From: Paraglaciecola arctica BSs20135
Lineage (GTDB): Bacteria > Pseudomonadota > Gammaproteobacteria > Enterobacterales > Alteromonadaceae
Length of the DNA stretch: 64,000 nucleotides
NCBI RefSeq assembly: GCF_000314995.1
Contig: NZ_BAEO01000014.1
Location: 1 to 64,000, forward strand
Direction: 5' to 3'
Shown: positions 22,568 to 31,102 of the stretch, piece after piece
Position numbering within the stretch: position 1 is the stretch's first letter
Layout: each line of letters opens with the position of its first letter
The notes under the pieces: generated by a model
Told to the model about the DNA's origin: nothing
The model's input: the letters and a program-made list of their open reading frames with translations, nothing else
Database searches by the model: none
Position numbers and translations under genes: made by a program

Positions 22568-23212
22568 ATGCACATTTCAAACTCACAACAGGTAGACATT
22601 TTTTCTGACGATCAACGTCAGCTGCATTATGCTGAATTATGTAATGCCCTGTATGAGCGTGAACTCGCTAGTTTATCCCAGCAAAAAATAACCAATATCA
22701 GCCTGCTACAACGAAAAATAGCAGGCCTTAGACACCATGTGAAACGCGCCGCTTACAGCTTATTAGAACAACAATCACCGCTACAAGTGGATATACACAA
22801 CGCCAGTTGGCAAGCAAAACAAGCCGCTAAATGTATGGCTAATAACTACGATACACAAAAAACCCAACAATGGTTTTCTAGCAATATTCAAATTGGTTCC
22901 AGTATCGCCATTCACGTTAAACAACTTGGCAGTGAACATATAGAACTGGACTCAATTGACAGAATAGAACGAACCACTCAGCGCTTGCATACCAATAAGT
23001 TTGGCTGGTTCAAAATTGATGGTGAATTTGCCGAAGAAAATTATAGACAAAGCGATGTGCTGAGTTTAAGACTACTCAAACCCACAAAAGCGATTTTAAC
23101 TGCAGCATGTTGTGGTCACAAATGGGTGCATAAGGGTAAAGGTCAACAACGGGCATTATCTATTAGGGAGTTACTTTTATCCCTAAGTATCAATTGGAAG
23201 ACCTTTCGCTAA
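22568..23212 (+). CDS. Uncharacterised 214-residue protein
   Basis: I do not recognise a family. The protein is soluble-looking, with no signal or membrane helix. It has a helical, Gln-rich first half, with Lys/Arg-rich segments such as LLQRKIAGLRHHVKRAAYS, and a mixed second half ending in HKWVHKGKGQQRALSIREL and a basic tail. Two adjacent cysteines (AACCGHKW) and His residues could bind metal, but that is speculation. It starts at ATG 22568, about 30 bases after the eno terminator, without an obvious ribosome site. Base composition matches its neighbours. Confidence 0.6.
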   Translation: MHISNSQQVDIFSDDQRQLHYAELCNALYERELASLSQQKITNISLLQRKIAGLRHHVKRAAYSLLEQQSPLQVDIHNASWQAKQAAKCMANNYDTQKTQQWFSSNIQIGSSIAIHVKQLGSEHIELDSIDRIERTTQRLHTNKFGWFKIDGEFAEENYRQSDVLSLRLLKPTKAILTAACCGHKWVHKGKGQQRALSIRELLLSLSINWKTFR

Positions 23213-23580
23213 ATCACCTGTAGGCGGGTACAAAACAAGAATTAAAATGAAGTGAATAAGGCTACAACAAAGCTCAAATATTTACACCTTTGTATACAAT
23301 CACTTAGTAAATAGAAGTTAATTTTGGTCATTTGAAAATTATTTATCAAACTTTAATCTGCTTCAAAACCTAAAGCCTTCGACAATTTAACTATGCTCTG
23401 ACTTCAAAAATCACCAAAAGTTCACAACATTGCCCGTAATACCGCTATTTAATTACATTTTGAGCAAAGTAATTACAAATTGATTAGAAATTGGAGTACT
23501 TCGCCCTCCCCTTCACTATATACTATGTAATTCGCCTGACGTGCGAACCAATATGCGTCAAACGAATTTGATTTAGGTGC

Positions 23581-23608
23581 TTGACGGCTATGCTGCTCTC
23601 ATTATACA
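23581..23608 (+). promoter_or_regulatory. Predicted sigma70 promoter P1 upstream of the large lipoprotein gene
   Basis: A -35 TTGACG (23581-23586) and a -10 TATACA (23603-23608) are 16 bases apart. The match to consensus is good but unverified. Confidence 0.5.
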
Positions 23609-23615
23609 ATTTTGT

Positions 23616-23644
23616 TTGACGTCATATAGTTATGAAATTAAATA
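23616..23644 (+). promoter_or_regulatory. Predicted sigma70 promoter P2 upstream of the large lipoprotein gene
   Basis: A second TTGACG (23616-23621) is 17 bases from TAAATA (23639-23644). It sits just downstream of P1 in the same direction, giving two stacked promoters. Confidence 0.5.
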
Positions 23645-23885
23645 GTTATATGTTACGTGAAATTTTGTTTGAAACAGAACTACTACGATGGATTGTTATA
23701 GGTTTTAACTATGAATAAGTGTTTCTACGGTAAATGTTATTTGTCAATAACAAATATATGATGATATATTGTTTGCCCGTAAAACATGATAATGTTGCAA
23801 ACCGAAAAACAGGATTGAAATGTACTCATATGGTCAACATAGAAAGTACTTAAATAATATTTAAATAAATAGGAACACTATAATA

Positions 23886-26800
23886 ATGGTTAATACAACT
23901 CAATTTTATAAAACTAAAGTAGCACTTGCGGTAGTCCTAAGTTTAGGTTTGGCTGCATGTGGCGATTCAGAGGGAGATGCGGGTAGCACAGCTACTACTA
24001 CTTCTTCTACTGATGCAACTCAGAACACAACTGGTAATCAAAACGAATTATCAATGACAGTTCAAGGTGTTGTTGTAGATACTAACGGTAATCCTCTAGC
24101 TGGTGTTGCAGTTTACTTAGGTAGCCTTGAAACTGTAACTAATGCTGGTGGTCAATATACATTCAGTGGTGTTGGCGCTACTAATGTAAACGGCGTTAAC
24201 AATGAAGGTGATGAAAGTGATGATGATGTTACTCAATCATTAGTTGTTACTATTGCTGGTACAGCTGAGCATTTAGGTGCGTTAGTAACTGTTACTCCTC
24301 AAGCACAAGTAAATAACACTGGTGGTCAAGGTGATGCTAGTGGCGGAAATTCAAACACTACTATCCAAACTTTTGTAAGTGGTCTTACAGCACAAGCAGG
24401 TACTGCGGTACTTCCAATGCTAAATGCTGGTGCTTATGGTTATATTCGTGATTGTGTCACTGGTGCAGCACTTGTTGATACTGCTGACTTACTATCTTTA
24501 GATTTTGTCACAGTTACTGCAGATGCAGATGCAGTAGATCCTATTCTTCCTGCTGATGTCTTTAATGGCGTTCAGTTAACTAATTCTGAAGATAATCATA
24601 CTATCAGCGCTGATGCTAACGGTATGTTCTCATTGACTGGTTTGGCGGCAAATTCAACTTATAAAGTAACAGCGAAACAAGGCTGGGCAATCAAATCAGT
24701 TGCTCCTGAGCTAATAGAAGGTGCTACTTTTACTACTGATTCAGAGGGTTCTTCTACGTTCTTAAATACTGTCGAAGTTTGTCCAGTTGATTTCACTCCT
24801 GTTGACAAAACAACTGATCCAATCATTAAGTCAATTGATGGTCAAATCGGTACTACAACAGTACTTGACGGTGGAATCGACTATGCAGCATTAACTCAAA
24901 ATGTAGTAAATGACTTTGTAATCCGTTTTAATGAAGAAATGGCCGCGACATTCGACTTAAGTGAAGCGCGTGTGAAAGTAGATGGTGATACTATTGCTGA
25001 TGCAACAGTAACATTGTCAGCTGATGGTACTTTTGCAACAGTAAGTTTTGTTGAAGATCTTGATGAAGGTTCTAAAGTTGACGTATGGTTCCCTCATTGG
25101 TTAGCTGTAGATGCAGATGAAGGTGTATTCTTAATTGATAACGCAGACATCGACTGGGATGACATTGCGGTTGTAACTTCAACTAAAGCTGTATACAGCC
25201 ATGCATATTTCTGTACGTTTAATAAGCCATCAGGTGATGGTGATATAGTTCTAGGGCCACAAGTGATTGATGCTGATGCATCAGAAGATGCTGGTGACAC
25301 TGAGCTTGCTGCCTATAGTTCTGCTTTTGCTGATAACTTAGTTGGCGCAACGGAAGCTACTGCTACACCTATATCTGCTGTTTTGTCTCAACTAAATGGT
25401 GACGCAAATACAGCGGCTCGTTTAGAAGCTTTGGGTGATGAAATTATTGGTACTCCAACGCTTGGTGGTTTGTTTGATTACAACTATGCCGTAGTAACTG
25501 TTGATGCAGAAGATTCTCCAGGTGGTATTGTTTGGGGTGGTACAGCAAATGCTTCACAAGTATCTGCTCCAACTGCTGGCAATAAAGGTGTCGCTACATA
25601 TGACGGTACTGCTCACGGTAAAACTGTTACATTAACGCCACAAAATGGTTTTGGTGATACGTTGACAGCTAAAACACAATCTGTAACGTTAGTTGATGCC
25701 ATTGCACCTACTACAGTTCTTCAAGAAAGTTATGCAATTACTTCTGCTGGTGCTCCACAAGACGGTGGTTCATTAACGATTACTTCTAGTACTTTTAATG
25801 CTCGCTTCGGTAATGGTGGTGAAATTTCATCTCCTGATGTTGGTGCTCAAGCAACTGTTGGCAACCCAGTTATATACGTGCAACCTCGCCACTTGGCTGG
25901 TCAAGACGAACGTAACGAAGAGTTTGATACATTAACTGCTGATATGGGTGGACGTTTGTCTGCTGCTGATCTTACGGCTGGTGCAACTGCTGCAGACGTA
26001 CGAGTAGTAACCATTAACAATGGTGCTAATACTGCTGACTACCCATTATACGATGAAACTGCATTCGCTGCATGGGCTGCGATTCCTGCTGAAATTGGTG
26101 TTGCTTTCTCTGAAAACCTAGTAGTCGGTGCAGGTTCACCTACTTTTACTGGTACTGCAGGTTTAGCTTCAAACTTTGTTATTAACAATGATGTTAAGCA
26201 TACTATTGATGATGATCCTAGTGGTGCTGGCAGTGTAGATGTTGATTTAGTTGATTTTGATACAACTGACGTTGTTGCACTAGCTAATACTGAAGCAGGT
26301 GCAATGCTTGGTTTTGCAACAGCATATGCTGATGCGGTAGGTAACGAAATTACCACTGAATCAAATGCTAATGTAATGATTCAAGATGCAATGCCTCCTA
26401 TGGTTACAGCTGCTCGCTGGACTGGTCCTGAGTTAGAGATTACCTTTAACGAAGTGGTAGACATTGATGCTACAACTACTATTCAACTTTGGGACCCAAC
26501 TAACCCGACAGTTGGTGCTGGTAATACCTTAGCTGTAACATTAGACCCAGATGCAATTGCTGGTTCAGCCACAGCATTTACTCAAAATGGCAATGTTATT
26601 ACAATAACTTTATCTGGTACTGATTCAACTGCAATAACTGCCTTGTTTGAAAATGGTACTAATGGTGAGTTCTTGTACGAAGAAGATGGTGAAGCTTCTC
26701 AAGAAGAGCAACATTTGATTCTTTCTTGGGATAACATCAATGATGCAACGGGTAATAAATGGGCTGATTTCACTCCAGCAGTAACAGGTACTACTGGTGG

Positions 26801-27341
26801 TATTGAAGATACAGCTGCATTGATACCAAATCGTTGGGAAGTGGTTGCACCTCGTTTCTTAGCATATAACGATGTAGGTCCATACACAGTAACAACATCG
26901 TTCTCTAACTTAGAAACTGCACCTGCAGCTGATAACGATGGTTTCACTGCTGTTATCACTTTTTCTCATAGAATTAGTGTTGGTGGAGCACTTGGTAGTG
27001 CAGATGACGGAACTCAAGACATTGAAGTTGCTGATATCGATAATGATGGCGTGTTCTTTGAAGATGTAGCTGATGTTAATGCCTACTTCTTCCTAGATTT
27101 AGATGGCAATGGCACCGATGCAGGTGCTGGTGAAGATTTCCCTGCAGGTACTTCTGCAGCATTAATTCACACTGCTACTAACTCTCGCATTGAACTTGTT
27201 ATTCCAGCAGTTGCTGCCACATCAGGTACTACTCGTATCGTTGCTGATGCAACTGTTGATGTTAATGGTGATCTTATCAACACTGTTAACAGTTCTATTA
27301 CTGGTCAAAAACGTGTTGTTGATGTAGTTGTTACTAACTAA
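23886..27341 (+). CDS. Very large predicted surface lipoprotein with Ig-like/carboxypeptidase-regulatory-like domains
   Basis: An 1151-residue secreted lipoprotein. The signal ends in the lipobox LGLAAC (Cys near residue 26), followed by an Asp/Ser/Thr-rich linker. A carboxypeptidase-regulatory-like beta domain (QGVVVDTNGNPLAGVAVYLG, about 59-78) comes next. Later segments resemble SbsA-type bacterial Ig domains: VVNDFVIRFNEEMAATFDLS and ELEITFNEVVDID each precede a DAxGN-like motif. The protein is acidic and rich in Ala, Thr, Val and Asp. Codon use favours T-ending codons as strongly as eno does, suggesting high expression. A structural or adhesive surface role is an inference; no catalytic motif was found. 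Confidence 0.75.
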   Translation: MVNTTQFYKTKVALAVVLSLGLAACGDSEGDAGSTATTTSSTDATQNTTGNQNELSMTVQGVVVDTNGNPLAGVAVYLGSLETVTNAGGQYTFSGVGATNVNGVNNEGDESDDDVTQSLVVTIAGTAEHLGALVTVTPQAQVNNTGGQGDASGGNSNTTIQTFVSGLTAQAGTAVLPMLNAGAYGYIRDCVTGAALVDTADLLSLDFVTVTADADAVDPILPADVFNGVQLTNSEDNHTISADANGMFSLTGLAANSTYKVTAKQGWAIKSVAPELIEGATFTTDSEGSSTFLNTVEVCPVDFTPVDKTTDPIIKSIDGQIGTTTVLDGGIDYAALTQNVVNDFVIRFNEEMAATFDLSEARVKVDGDTIADATVTLSADGTFATVSFVEDLDEGSKVDVWFPHWLAVDADEGVFLIDNADIDWDDIAVVTSTKAVYSHAYFCTFNKPSGDGDIVLGPQVIDADASEDAGDTELAAYSSAFADNLVGATEATATPISAVLSQLNGDANTAARLEALGDEIIGTPTLGGLFDYNYAVVTVDAEDSPGGIVWGGTANASQVSAPTAGNKGVATYDGTAHGKTVTLTPQNGFGDTLTAKTQSVTLVDAIAPTTVLQESYAITSAGAPQDGGSLTITSSTFNARFGNGGEISSPDVGAQATVGNPVIYVQPRHLAGQDERNEEFDTLTADMGGRLSAADLTAGATAADVRVVTINNGANTADYPLYDETAFAAWAAIPAEIGVAFSENLVVGAGSPTFTGTAGLASNFVINNDVKHTIDDDPSGAGSVDVDLVDFDTTDVVALANTEAGAMLGFATAYADAVGNEITTESNANVMIQDAMPPMVTAARWTGPELEITFNEVVDIDATTTIQLWDPTNPTVGAGNTLAVTLDPDAIAGSATAFTQNGNVITITLSGTDSTAITALFENGTNGEFLYEEDGEASQEEQHLILSWDNINDATGNKWADFTPAVTGTTGGIEDTAALIPNRWEVVAPRFLAYNDVGPYTVTTSFSNLETAPAADNDGFTAVITFSHRISVGGALGSADDGTQDIEVADIDNDGVFFEDVADVNAYFFLDLDGNGTDAGAGEDFPAGTSAALIHTATNSRIELVIPAVAATSGTTRIVADATVDVNGDLINTVNSSITGQKRVVDVVVTN

Positions 27342-27360
27342 TATTACTTTTAAGTAACTT

Positions 27361-27390
27361 AAAAAGGAGGCTTTGAGCCTCCTTTTTTAT
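27361..27390 (+). terminator. Strong intrinsic terminator after the large lipoprotein gene
   Basis: Twelve-base perfect arms (27361-27372 and 27376-27387) enclose a three-base loop, with the second arm ending in a six-T run. Confidence 0.93.
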
Positions 27391-27408
27391 TATCTGGAAT
27401 TAATGGAT

Positions 27409-28200
27409 ATGAAATTATTAAGATCAACTATATTTATAGCTTTATTTTTTGTTCACACGTTCAGCTTAAGCTTTCCTCAACAGTTCACCCAAAAGCAAGT
27501 AGCACTATTTAAAGAAAATGCAGAATTAGGTGTTGGCTCTGAACAGTATAATTTGGCATTTGCGTACCAACATGGTCATGGCATAACCAAGGACAGTAAC
27601 AAAGCAAAATACTGGTACTCAGAAGCTGCTAAGTCGCCCCATGCAAATATTAGATATAAAGTAGGTAGACTCTTTGAAACGGGACAATTGTTTCCGCAAG
27701 ACTTTAAAAAAGCTATTGAACATTATACATACGCAGCAAATAAAGCCGATCCTTTCGCCCAAAACAACTTAGCCTTAATGTATTTATATGGCAAAGGTGT
27801 TGAAAAAGATATAGATAAGGCGATTGTATGGTTTGAAACGGCCGCAGAATCAGCTGTTGTAAACGCTTATGTAAATCTTGCTGTAATCTACCAACAGAAT
27901 AAAAACACCCATGACAAATCAATTTATTGGTGGACTAAAGCTGCAGAAGAAGATTACCCAGACGCATATTTTCAGTTAGGTCAATTTTATTACTGGCAAA
28001 AGAATTATCAAGAGGCGTTTAACTTCTTTAAGAAAGGAGCTGAAATCAACCATACAGACGCTCAGTTAAAGCTGGCTATGTTTTATTATAAGGGTATTGG
28101 TACAGACAAAAACCACGAGCAATCCTTAATGTGGCTCAATAAGGCAGCTAAATCAGGGAATGAGAAAGCGATAGCAATGCTAAAAAACATAGCTAACTAG
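27409..28200 (+). CDS. Secreted Sel1-repeat (tetratricopeptide-like) protein
   Basis: About six Sel1-type helical repeats follow a signal peptide (LLRSTIFIALFFVHTFSLS). Repeat motifs include NLAFAYQHGHGITKDSNKA, NLALMYLYGKGVEKDIDKA and KLAMFYYKGIGTDKNHEQS. Such proteins act as periplasmic or cell-surface scaffolds; the partner here is unknown. I chose the ATG at 27409, with GGA about ten bases upstream. The ATG at 27403 is a close alternative, and a TTG at 27373 lies inside the upstream terminator and is unlikely. It sits only about 20 bases after that terminator, so read-through or a very short promoter region must supply transcription. Confidence 0.85.
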   Translation: MKLLRSTIFIALFFVHTFSLSFPQQFTQKQVALFKENAELGVGSEQYNLAFAYQHGHGITKDSNKAKYWYSEAAKSPHANIRYKVGRLFETGQLFPQDFKKAIEHYTYAANKADPFAQNNLALMYLYGKGVEKDIDKAIVWFETAAESAVVNAYVNLAVIYQQNKNTHDKSIYWWTKAAEEDYPDAYFQLGQFYYWQKNYQEAFNFFKKGAEINHTDAQLKLAMFYYKGIGTDKNHEQSLMWLNKAAKSGNEKAIAMLKNIAN

Positions 28201-28313
28201 GGAAAGGAATGCTGGATTGATGCAGGATATGAATTTAAGTTGGAGGAAAATCTATTTTGAGGGTAAATAAATACTACGACAGTAGTTCTATTTACCCAAA
28301 AAAAATAAATGAA

Positions 28314-28784
28314 TTAATCTAGTATGGCTATATAACTGCCATATTGTAATTCAGTATCTGATTTTATAGTCATAGTACCGGTATCAACTGGAAATGTTTC
28401 CTTATTTCTATCAGAGGGAAATACCAAATTGATAGTATTACCCGTAATGGTATAAGTACCCTTTACACTACCAGCTAATTCAGGATTAGGACTGATCATT
28501 TTTCTATTTAACGCAAAAGTTCCATTTGAAGAAAAGTCGAATACTTGACTAGTTTCTGTGGTATCAGTGGTTATATTGAGAATGTAGCTACCATCGATAG
28601 TGGCACTTTGATTGTCATATACATCTTCAACTACTTCTTCAACCACAGCTGTATTCTCAATAATATCTTGCTTATCTAAAACCTTTTCAGAGGTAATAGC
28701 TGCAGACTCGTCTTCACTACTCACTGCGTTATAAATTAAGTAAGCAGATAAAATTATGCCTATTCCGATTAATACTTTATTCAT
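28314..28784 (-). CDS. Small membrane-anchored or secreted protein, lipocalin-like beta domain
   Basis: A 156-residue protein with an N-terminal hydrophobic segment (KVLIGIGIILSAYLIYNAV, about 3-21). An acidic linker follows, then a beta-rich domain of about 90 residues whose spacing (GSYILNITTDTT...DFSSNGTFALN...GTYTITGNTINLVFP) recalls lipocalin-like or META-type extracytoplasmic domains. I chose ATG 28784 because AAAAGGT lies about nine bases upstream; the extra residues from 28859 lack a ribosome site. Function unknown. Confidence 0.65.
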   Translation of the reverse strand: MNKVLIGIGIILSAYLIYNAVSSEDESAAITSEKVLDKQDIIENTAVVEEVVEDVYDNQSATIDGSYILNITTDTTETSQVFDFSSNGTFALNRKMISPNPELAGSVKGTYTITGNTINLVFPSDRNKETFPVDTGTMTIKSDTELQYGSYIAILD

Positions 28785-28882
28785 TAATTTTTTACCTTTT
28801 GTGGTGGTTTCTAAAGTTTTGCCATTATATGGGAAATTGAATAAGGCATAAAGTTCCATTACATTTGAAATATAACAAAGTT

Positions 28883-29109
28883 AGCAGGGGGTCAAAAGTT
28901 AGCAGGGGGTCAAGTTGCTTGATTCATAACAAAAGTTAGCAGGGGGTCAAGTCGCTTGATTCATAAAACTCTTAGGTCTACGCTTAATTTATGCCAAGAC
29001 CTCAACGAATTGAATATGAGAGAAGCAGGGGGTCAAGTTGCTTGATTAACAAAACTCTAAGGTCTACGCTTAATTTATGCCAAGACCTCAACGAATTGAA
29101 TATGAAAAT
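28883..29109. repeat. Left-end repeats of the first RAYT element, with an 86-bp tandem duplication
   Basis: Four copies of a REP-like end motif beginning AGCAGGGGGTCAA lie at 28883, 28901, 28938 and 29024; the first is truncated. Three continue into a small hairpin (TCAAG-TTG-CTTGA or a TCG-loop variant). The last two copies are part of an 86-base tandem duplication (28938-29023 and 29024-29109). That unit includes the transposase start codon and its first codons, so a dead copy of the gene start (ATG at 28991) precedes the real one. Confidence 0.85.
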
Positions 29110-30057
29110 GCATTTTACCATGTGATGAATCGTGGCAGAGAGCGGCACACAATATTTCATGGGGATGAATATTACCTTTGCTTTTTAGACACTATTGCAC
29201 AAGCTCAGCAACGTTTTAAATGTATTGTTCATGCCTATTGCCTGATGGGTAATCATTATCACCTTTTAATAGAAACCCCAAATGCCAATCTAAGCAGAAT
29301 TATGCGCCATATTAATGGTGTCTATACTCAGCGCTACAATCGTCTGAAATTAATTGATGGCCCGTTATTTAGAGGGCGTTATAAAGCCATTTTAATAGAT
29401 CATGAAGCTTACCTTTTACAACTTTCCAGATACATTCATCGTAATCCTATCGAGACAAAAGTGCCCTTGGTAGAACAATTGGAAGACTATCCTTGGTCAA
29501 GCTATCCAGCATACGTTGGCAAGGTAAAACCTATTAATTTTCTTAAACGCGATACAATTTATAAGATGTTAGGTCATAAACAACATTATAAAGATTATAG
29601 AAAATTTGTTATGCAAGGCATTGATGAACAAACAGCAACATTTCATCGTAAAGGCAACATGTCAGCCGTTTTTGGTGACGAAGCGTTTAAGAAATGGGTT
29701 TACGATGAGCTATTACCCGAGTTGACTGCAGAGGGAAAAAGTCGTGTCATACAGCCAAATTTGACAATTCAACAAGTAACCGAAGCCGTTGCAGCTTATT
29801 ACAAGACAAGTACAAAGGAACTGCTAAAAGTCAGTAAAGGCCCGCAAACAGAAAATGAAGCACGCAAAATTGCGATGTATTTATGTCAGGAGTTAGCAGC
29901 AGCAAAATTATGTGAGATAGCAGAATATTTCAATCTGAACCACGCAGGCTCAGTTAGTTTTATTACTCATCAAATACGACAGAAAAAAAGAGAAAATGAA
30001 CAGCTCAAGCTTACCATAGAAGGTTTGATCAAAAGTCTTGTTAATCAAGTAACTTGA
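29077..30057 (+). CDS. REP-associated tyrosine transposase (RAYT) with DnaA-domain-IV-like C-terminus
   Basis: A 326-residue single-strand DNA transposase of the IS200/Y1 family. The HUH motif is HYH (His60, His62, in GNHYHLLIETP), and the likely nucleophile is Tyr119 in SRYIHRNP. Residues from about 228 to 300 (LTIQQVTEAVAAYY, IAMYLCQELAAAKLCEIAEYF) closely resemble the DNA-binding domain IV of the replication initiator DnaA. The final signature helix differs (NHAGSVSF instead of the DnaA HTT-type motif). Its TGA stop lies inside the right-end repeat. REP-like ends flank it on both sides; all catalytic residues are present, so it may be active. Confidence 0.9.
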   Translation: MPRPQRIEYENAFYHVMNRGRERHTIFHGDEYYLCFLDTIAQAQQRFKCIVHAYCLMGNHYHLLIETPNANLSRIMRHINGVYTQRYNRLKLIDGPLFRGRYKAILIDHEAYLLQLSRYIHRNPIETKVPLVEQLEDYPWSSYPAYVGKVKPINFLKRDTIYKMLGHKQHYKDYRKFVMQGIDEQTATFHRKGNMSAVFGDEAFKKWVYDELLPELTAEGKSRVIQPNLTIQQVTEAVAAYYKTSTKELLKVSKGPQTENEARKIAMYLCQELAAAKLCEIAEYFNLNHAGSVSFITHQIRQKKRENEQLKLTIEGLIKSLVNQVT

Positions 30058-30207
30058 CCCCTACCCGTTTCAATCTGAACCATGCAGGCTCAGTTAGTTT
30101 TATTACTCATCAAATACGACAGAAAAAAAGAGAAAATAGACAGCTCAAGCTTACCATAGAAGGTTTGATCAAAAGTCTTGTTAATCAAGTAACTTGACCC
30201 CTACCCG
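29928..30207. repeat. 140-bp tandem duplication at the right end of the first RAYT element
   Basis: Two consecutive 140-base copies (29928-30067 and 30068-30207) differ at only about three bases. Each contains the last 43 or so codons of the transposase and the right end AATCAAG-TA-ACTTGACCCCTACCC. That end is the inverted counterpart of the left-end motif. The stretch after 30207 keeps short CCCCTACC-type repeats to about 30245. Confidence 0.93.
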
Positions 30208-30345
30208 TGACCCTGTGAGGTTGCCCCCTACCTGCCCCCTACCCCGACAAGCACTTCAGCTCAACCAATAATTGACAATCTTCGTCTCTAGCATCATATT
30301 GACTCTAACTAACATGAACTTTGAAATTATTTATAAGTGGTGGTT

Positions 30346-30606
30346 ATGCATATTTCACTTACGACCGAATTAGAAACAAAAATTAAATCAAAAGTAGAAA
30401 GTGGCTTGTACAACAATGCCAGTGAGGTTATCCGTGAGGCACTGCGTTTTATGGATAGTCATGAGGAATGGATTATGGAAGTAAAACTGGCACATTTGCG
30501 TAAACAATTGAATGTTGGGATTACTCAGTTAGATAGCGGCCAAGGAATTGAAATTAACTCTAAATCAGCGCTAGATAAATTATTTGAAGATACATCCGAG
30601 ATATGA
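30346..30606 (+). CDS. parD: ParD-type ribbon-helix-helix antitoxin
   Basis: An 86-residue antitoxin that binds its ParE toxin and represses the shared operon. The N-terminus is a ribbon-helix-helix DNA-binding fold (ISLTTELETKIKSKVESG, then NNASEVIREALRFM). A helical tail wraps the toxin. I chose ATG 30346, with a GGTGG-type site just upstream; GTG 30337 is possible. Its stop overlaps the toxin start as ATGA. It lies directly downstream of the RAYT element. Confidence 0.9.
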   Translation: MHISLTTELETKIKSKVESGLYNNASEVIREALRFMDSHEEWIMEVKLAHLRKQLNVGITQLDSGQGIEINSKSALDKLFEDTSEI

Positions 30607-30899
30607 AAACTTATCAATTGGTTATTTCACCAATTGCACGAAATGACTTAGCCGACATTTCCAAATACACAACACAAAATTGGCGAGCGAAACAAACTAA
30701 AGGTTATCTTTTGTCCTTGAAAGAAGATATTTGGTCTCTCCTACAATTACCACTAAAAGGGGTAGCAAGGCCGGAGTTAATAGCTGATTTGAAAAGCTTC
30801 CCTACCAGTAATCATGTCATATTTTATCGGATAACTCAGTCTAAGGTCGAAATTGTCAGAGTTTTACATAAAAGGCAAGATCCACAATTGCACTTTTAA
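30603..30899 (+). CDS. parE: ParE-type toxin (RelE/ParE superfamily)
   Basis: A 98-residue toxin paired with the ParD antitoxin by a four-base overlap. It shows the RelE/ParE beta-alpha pattern: VISPIARNDLADISKYT at the start and VIFYRITQSKVEIVRVLHKRQDP at the end. Studied ParE proteins poison DNA gyrase; that target is assumed here, not shown. No truncation is seen, so the module looks intact. Confidence 0.9.
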   Translation: MKTYQLVISPIARNDLADISKYTTQNWRAKQTKGYLLSLKEDIWSLLQLPLKGVARPELIADLKSFPTSNHVIFYRITQSKVEIVRVLHKRQDPQLHF

Positions 30900-30962
30900 T
30901 CTACAAACACCTAAAACATTTGAATTTATACTTTTAAGTTATATGTTTCTCGTAATAGGTGG

Positions 30963-30992
30963 TTGACGTGTTGGTGCTATCCGCGATACAAA
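30963..30992 (+). promoter_or_regulatory. Candidate leu operon promoter
   Basis: A -35 TTGACG (30963-30968) and a -10 TACAAA (30987-30992) are 18 bases apart. Initiation near 31000 would place the leader peptide start about 46 bases into the transcript. The -10 is a weak match. Confidence 0.45.
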
Positions 30993-31045
30993 TACACCGT
31001 GATTTCAAAATAACTTTGTTACACATAAATTTAAGAATTTTAAAC

Positions 31046-31102
31046 ATGAATAACGCTATTTTATCTACTTTACTTCTGCTGGCAGCAAGACTGCACGGGT
31101 AG
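31046..31102 (+). CDS. leuL: leu operon leader peptide
   Basis: An 18-residue open frame (MNNAILSTLLLLAARLHG) with six leucine codons, four of them in a row (TTA CTT CTG CTG at 31070-31081). It stands immediately before a mutually exclusive hairpin pair and the leuABCD genes, so it is a leucine-sensing attenuation peptide of the type known from enterobacterial leu operons. Its last codons also form part of the antiterminator stem, so a ribosome at the stop codon would block that stem. Confidence 0.9.
   Translation: MNNAILSTLLLLAARLHG

Larger units (their letters stand above)
23213..23885. other. 673-base non-coding region upstream of the large lipoprotein gene
   Basis: This is AT-rich and I see no gene. 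It holds two tandem sigma70-type promoters at about 23581-23644 (separate entries) and so implies a 5' untranslated region of about 230-270 bases. Between 23513 and 23590 several GACG/CGTC motifs recur. No riboswitch family was recognised. Confidence 0.5.

Noticed and set aside
28883-29060. CRISPR array suggested by repeated AGCAGGGGGTCAA units
   Set aside because: Spacing is irregular, the spacers are copies of each other, and no cas genes are present; the units are transposon ends.
28991-29076. A second transposase-like start (ATG plus about ten matching codons)
   Set aside because: It is the upstream copy in the 86-bp tandem duplication and runs out of the transposase sequence almost at once; it is a dead duplicate, not a gene.
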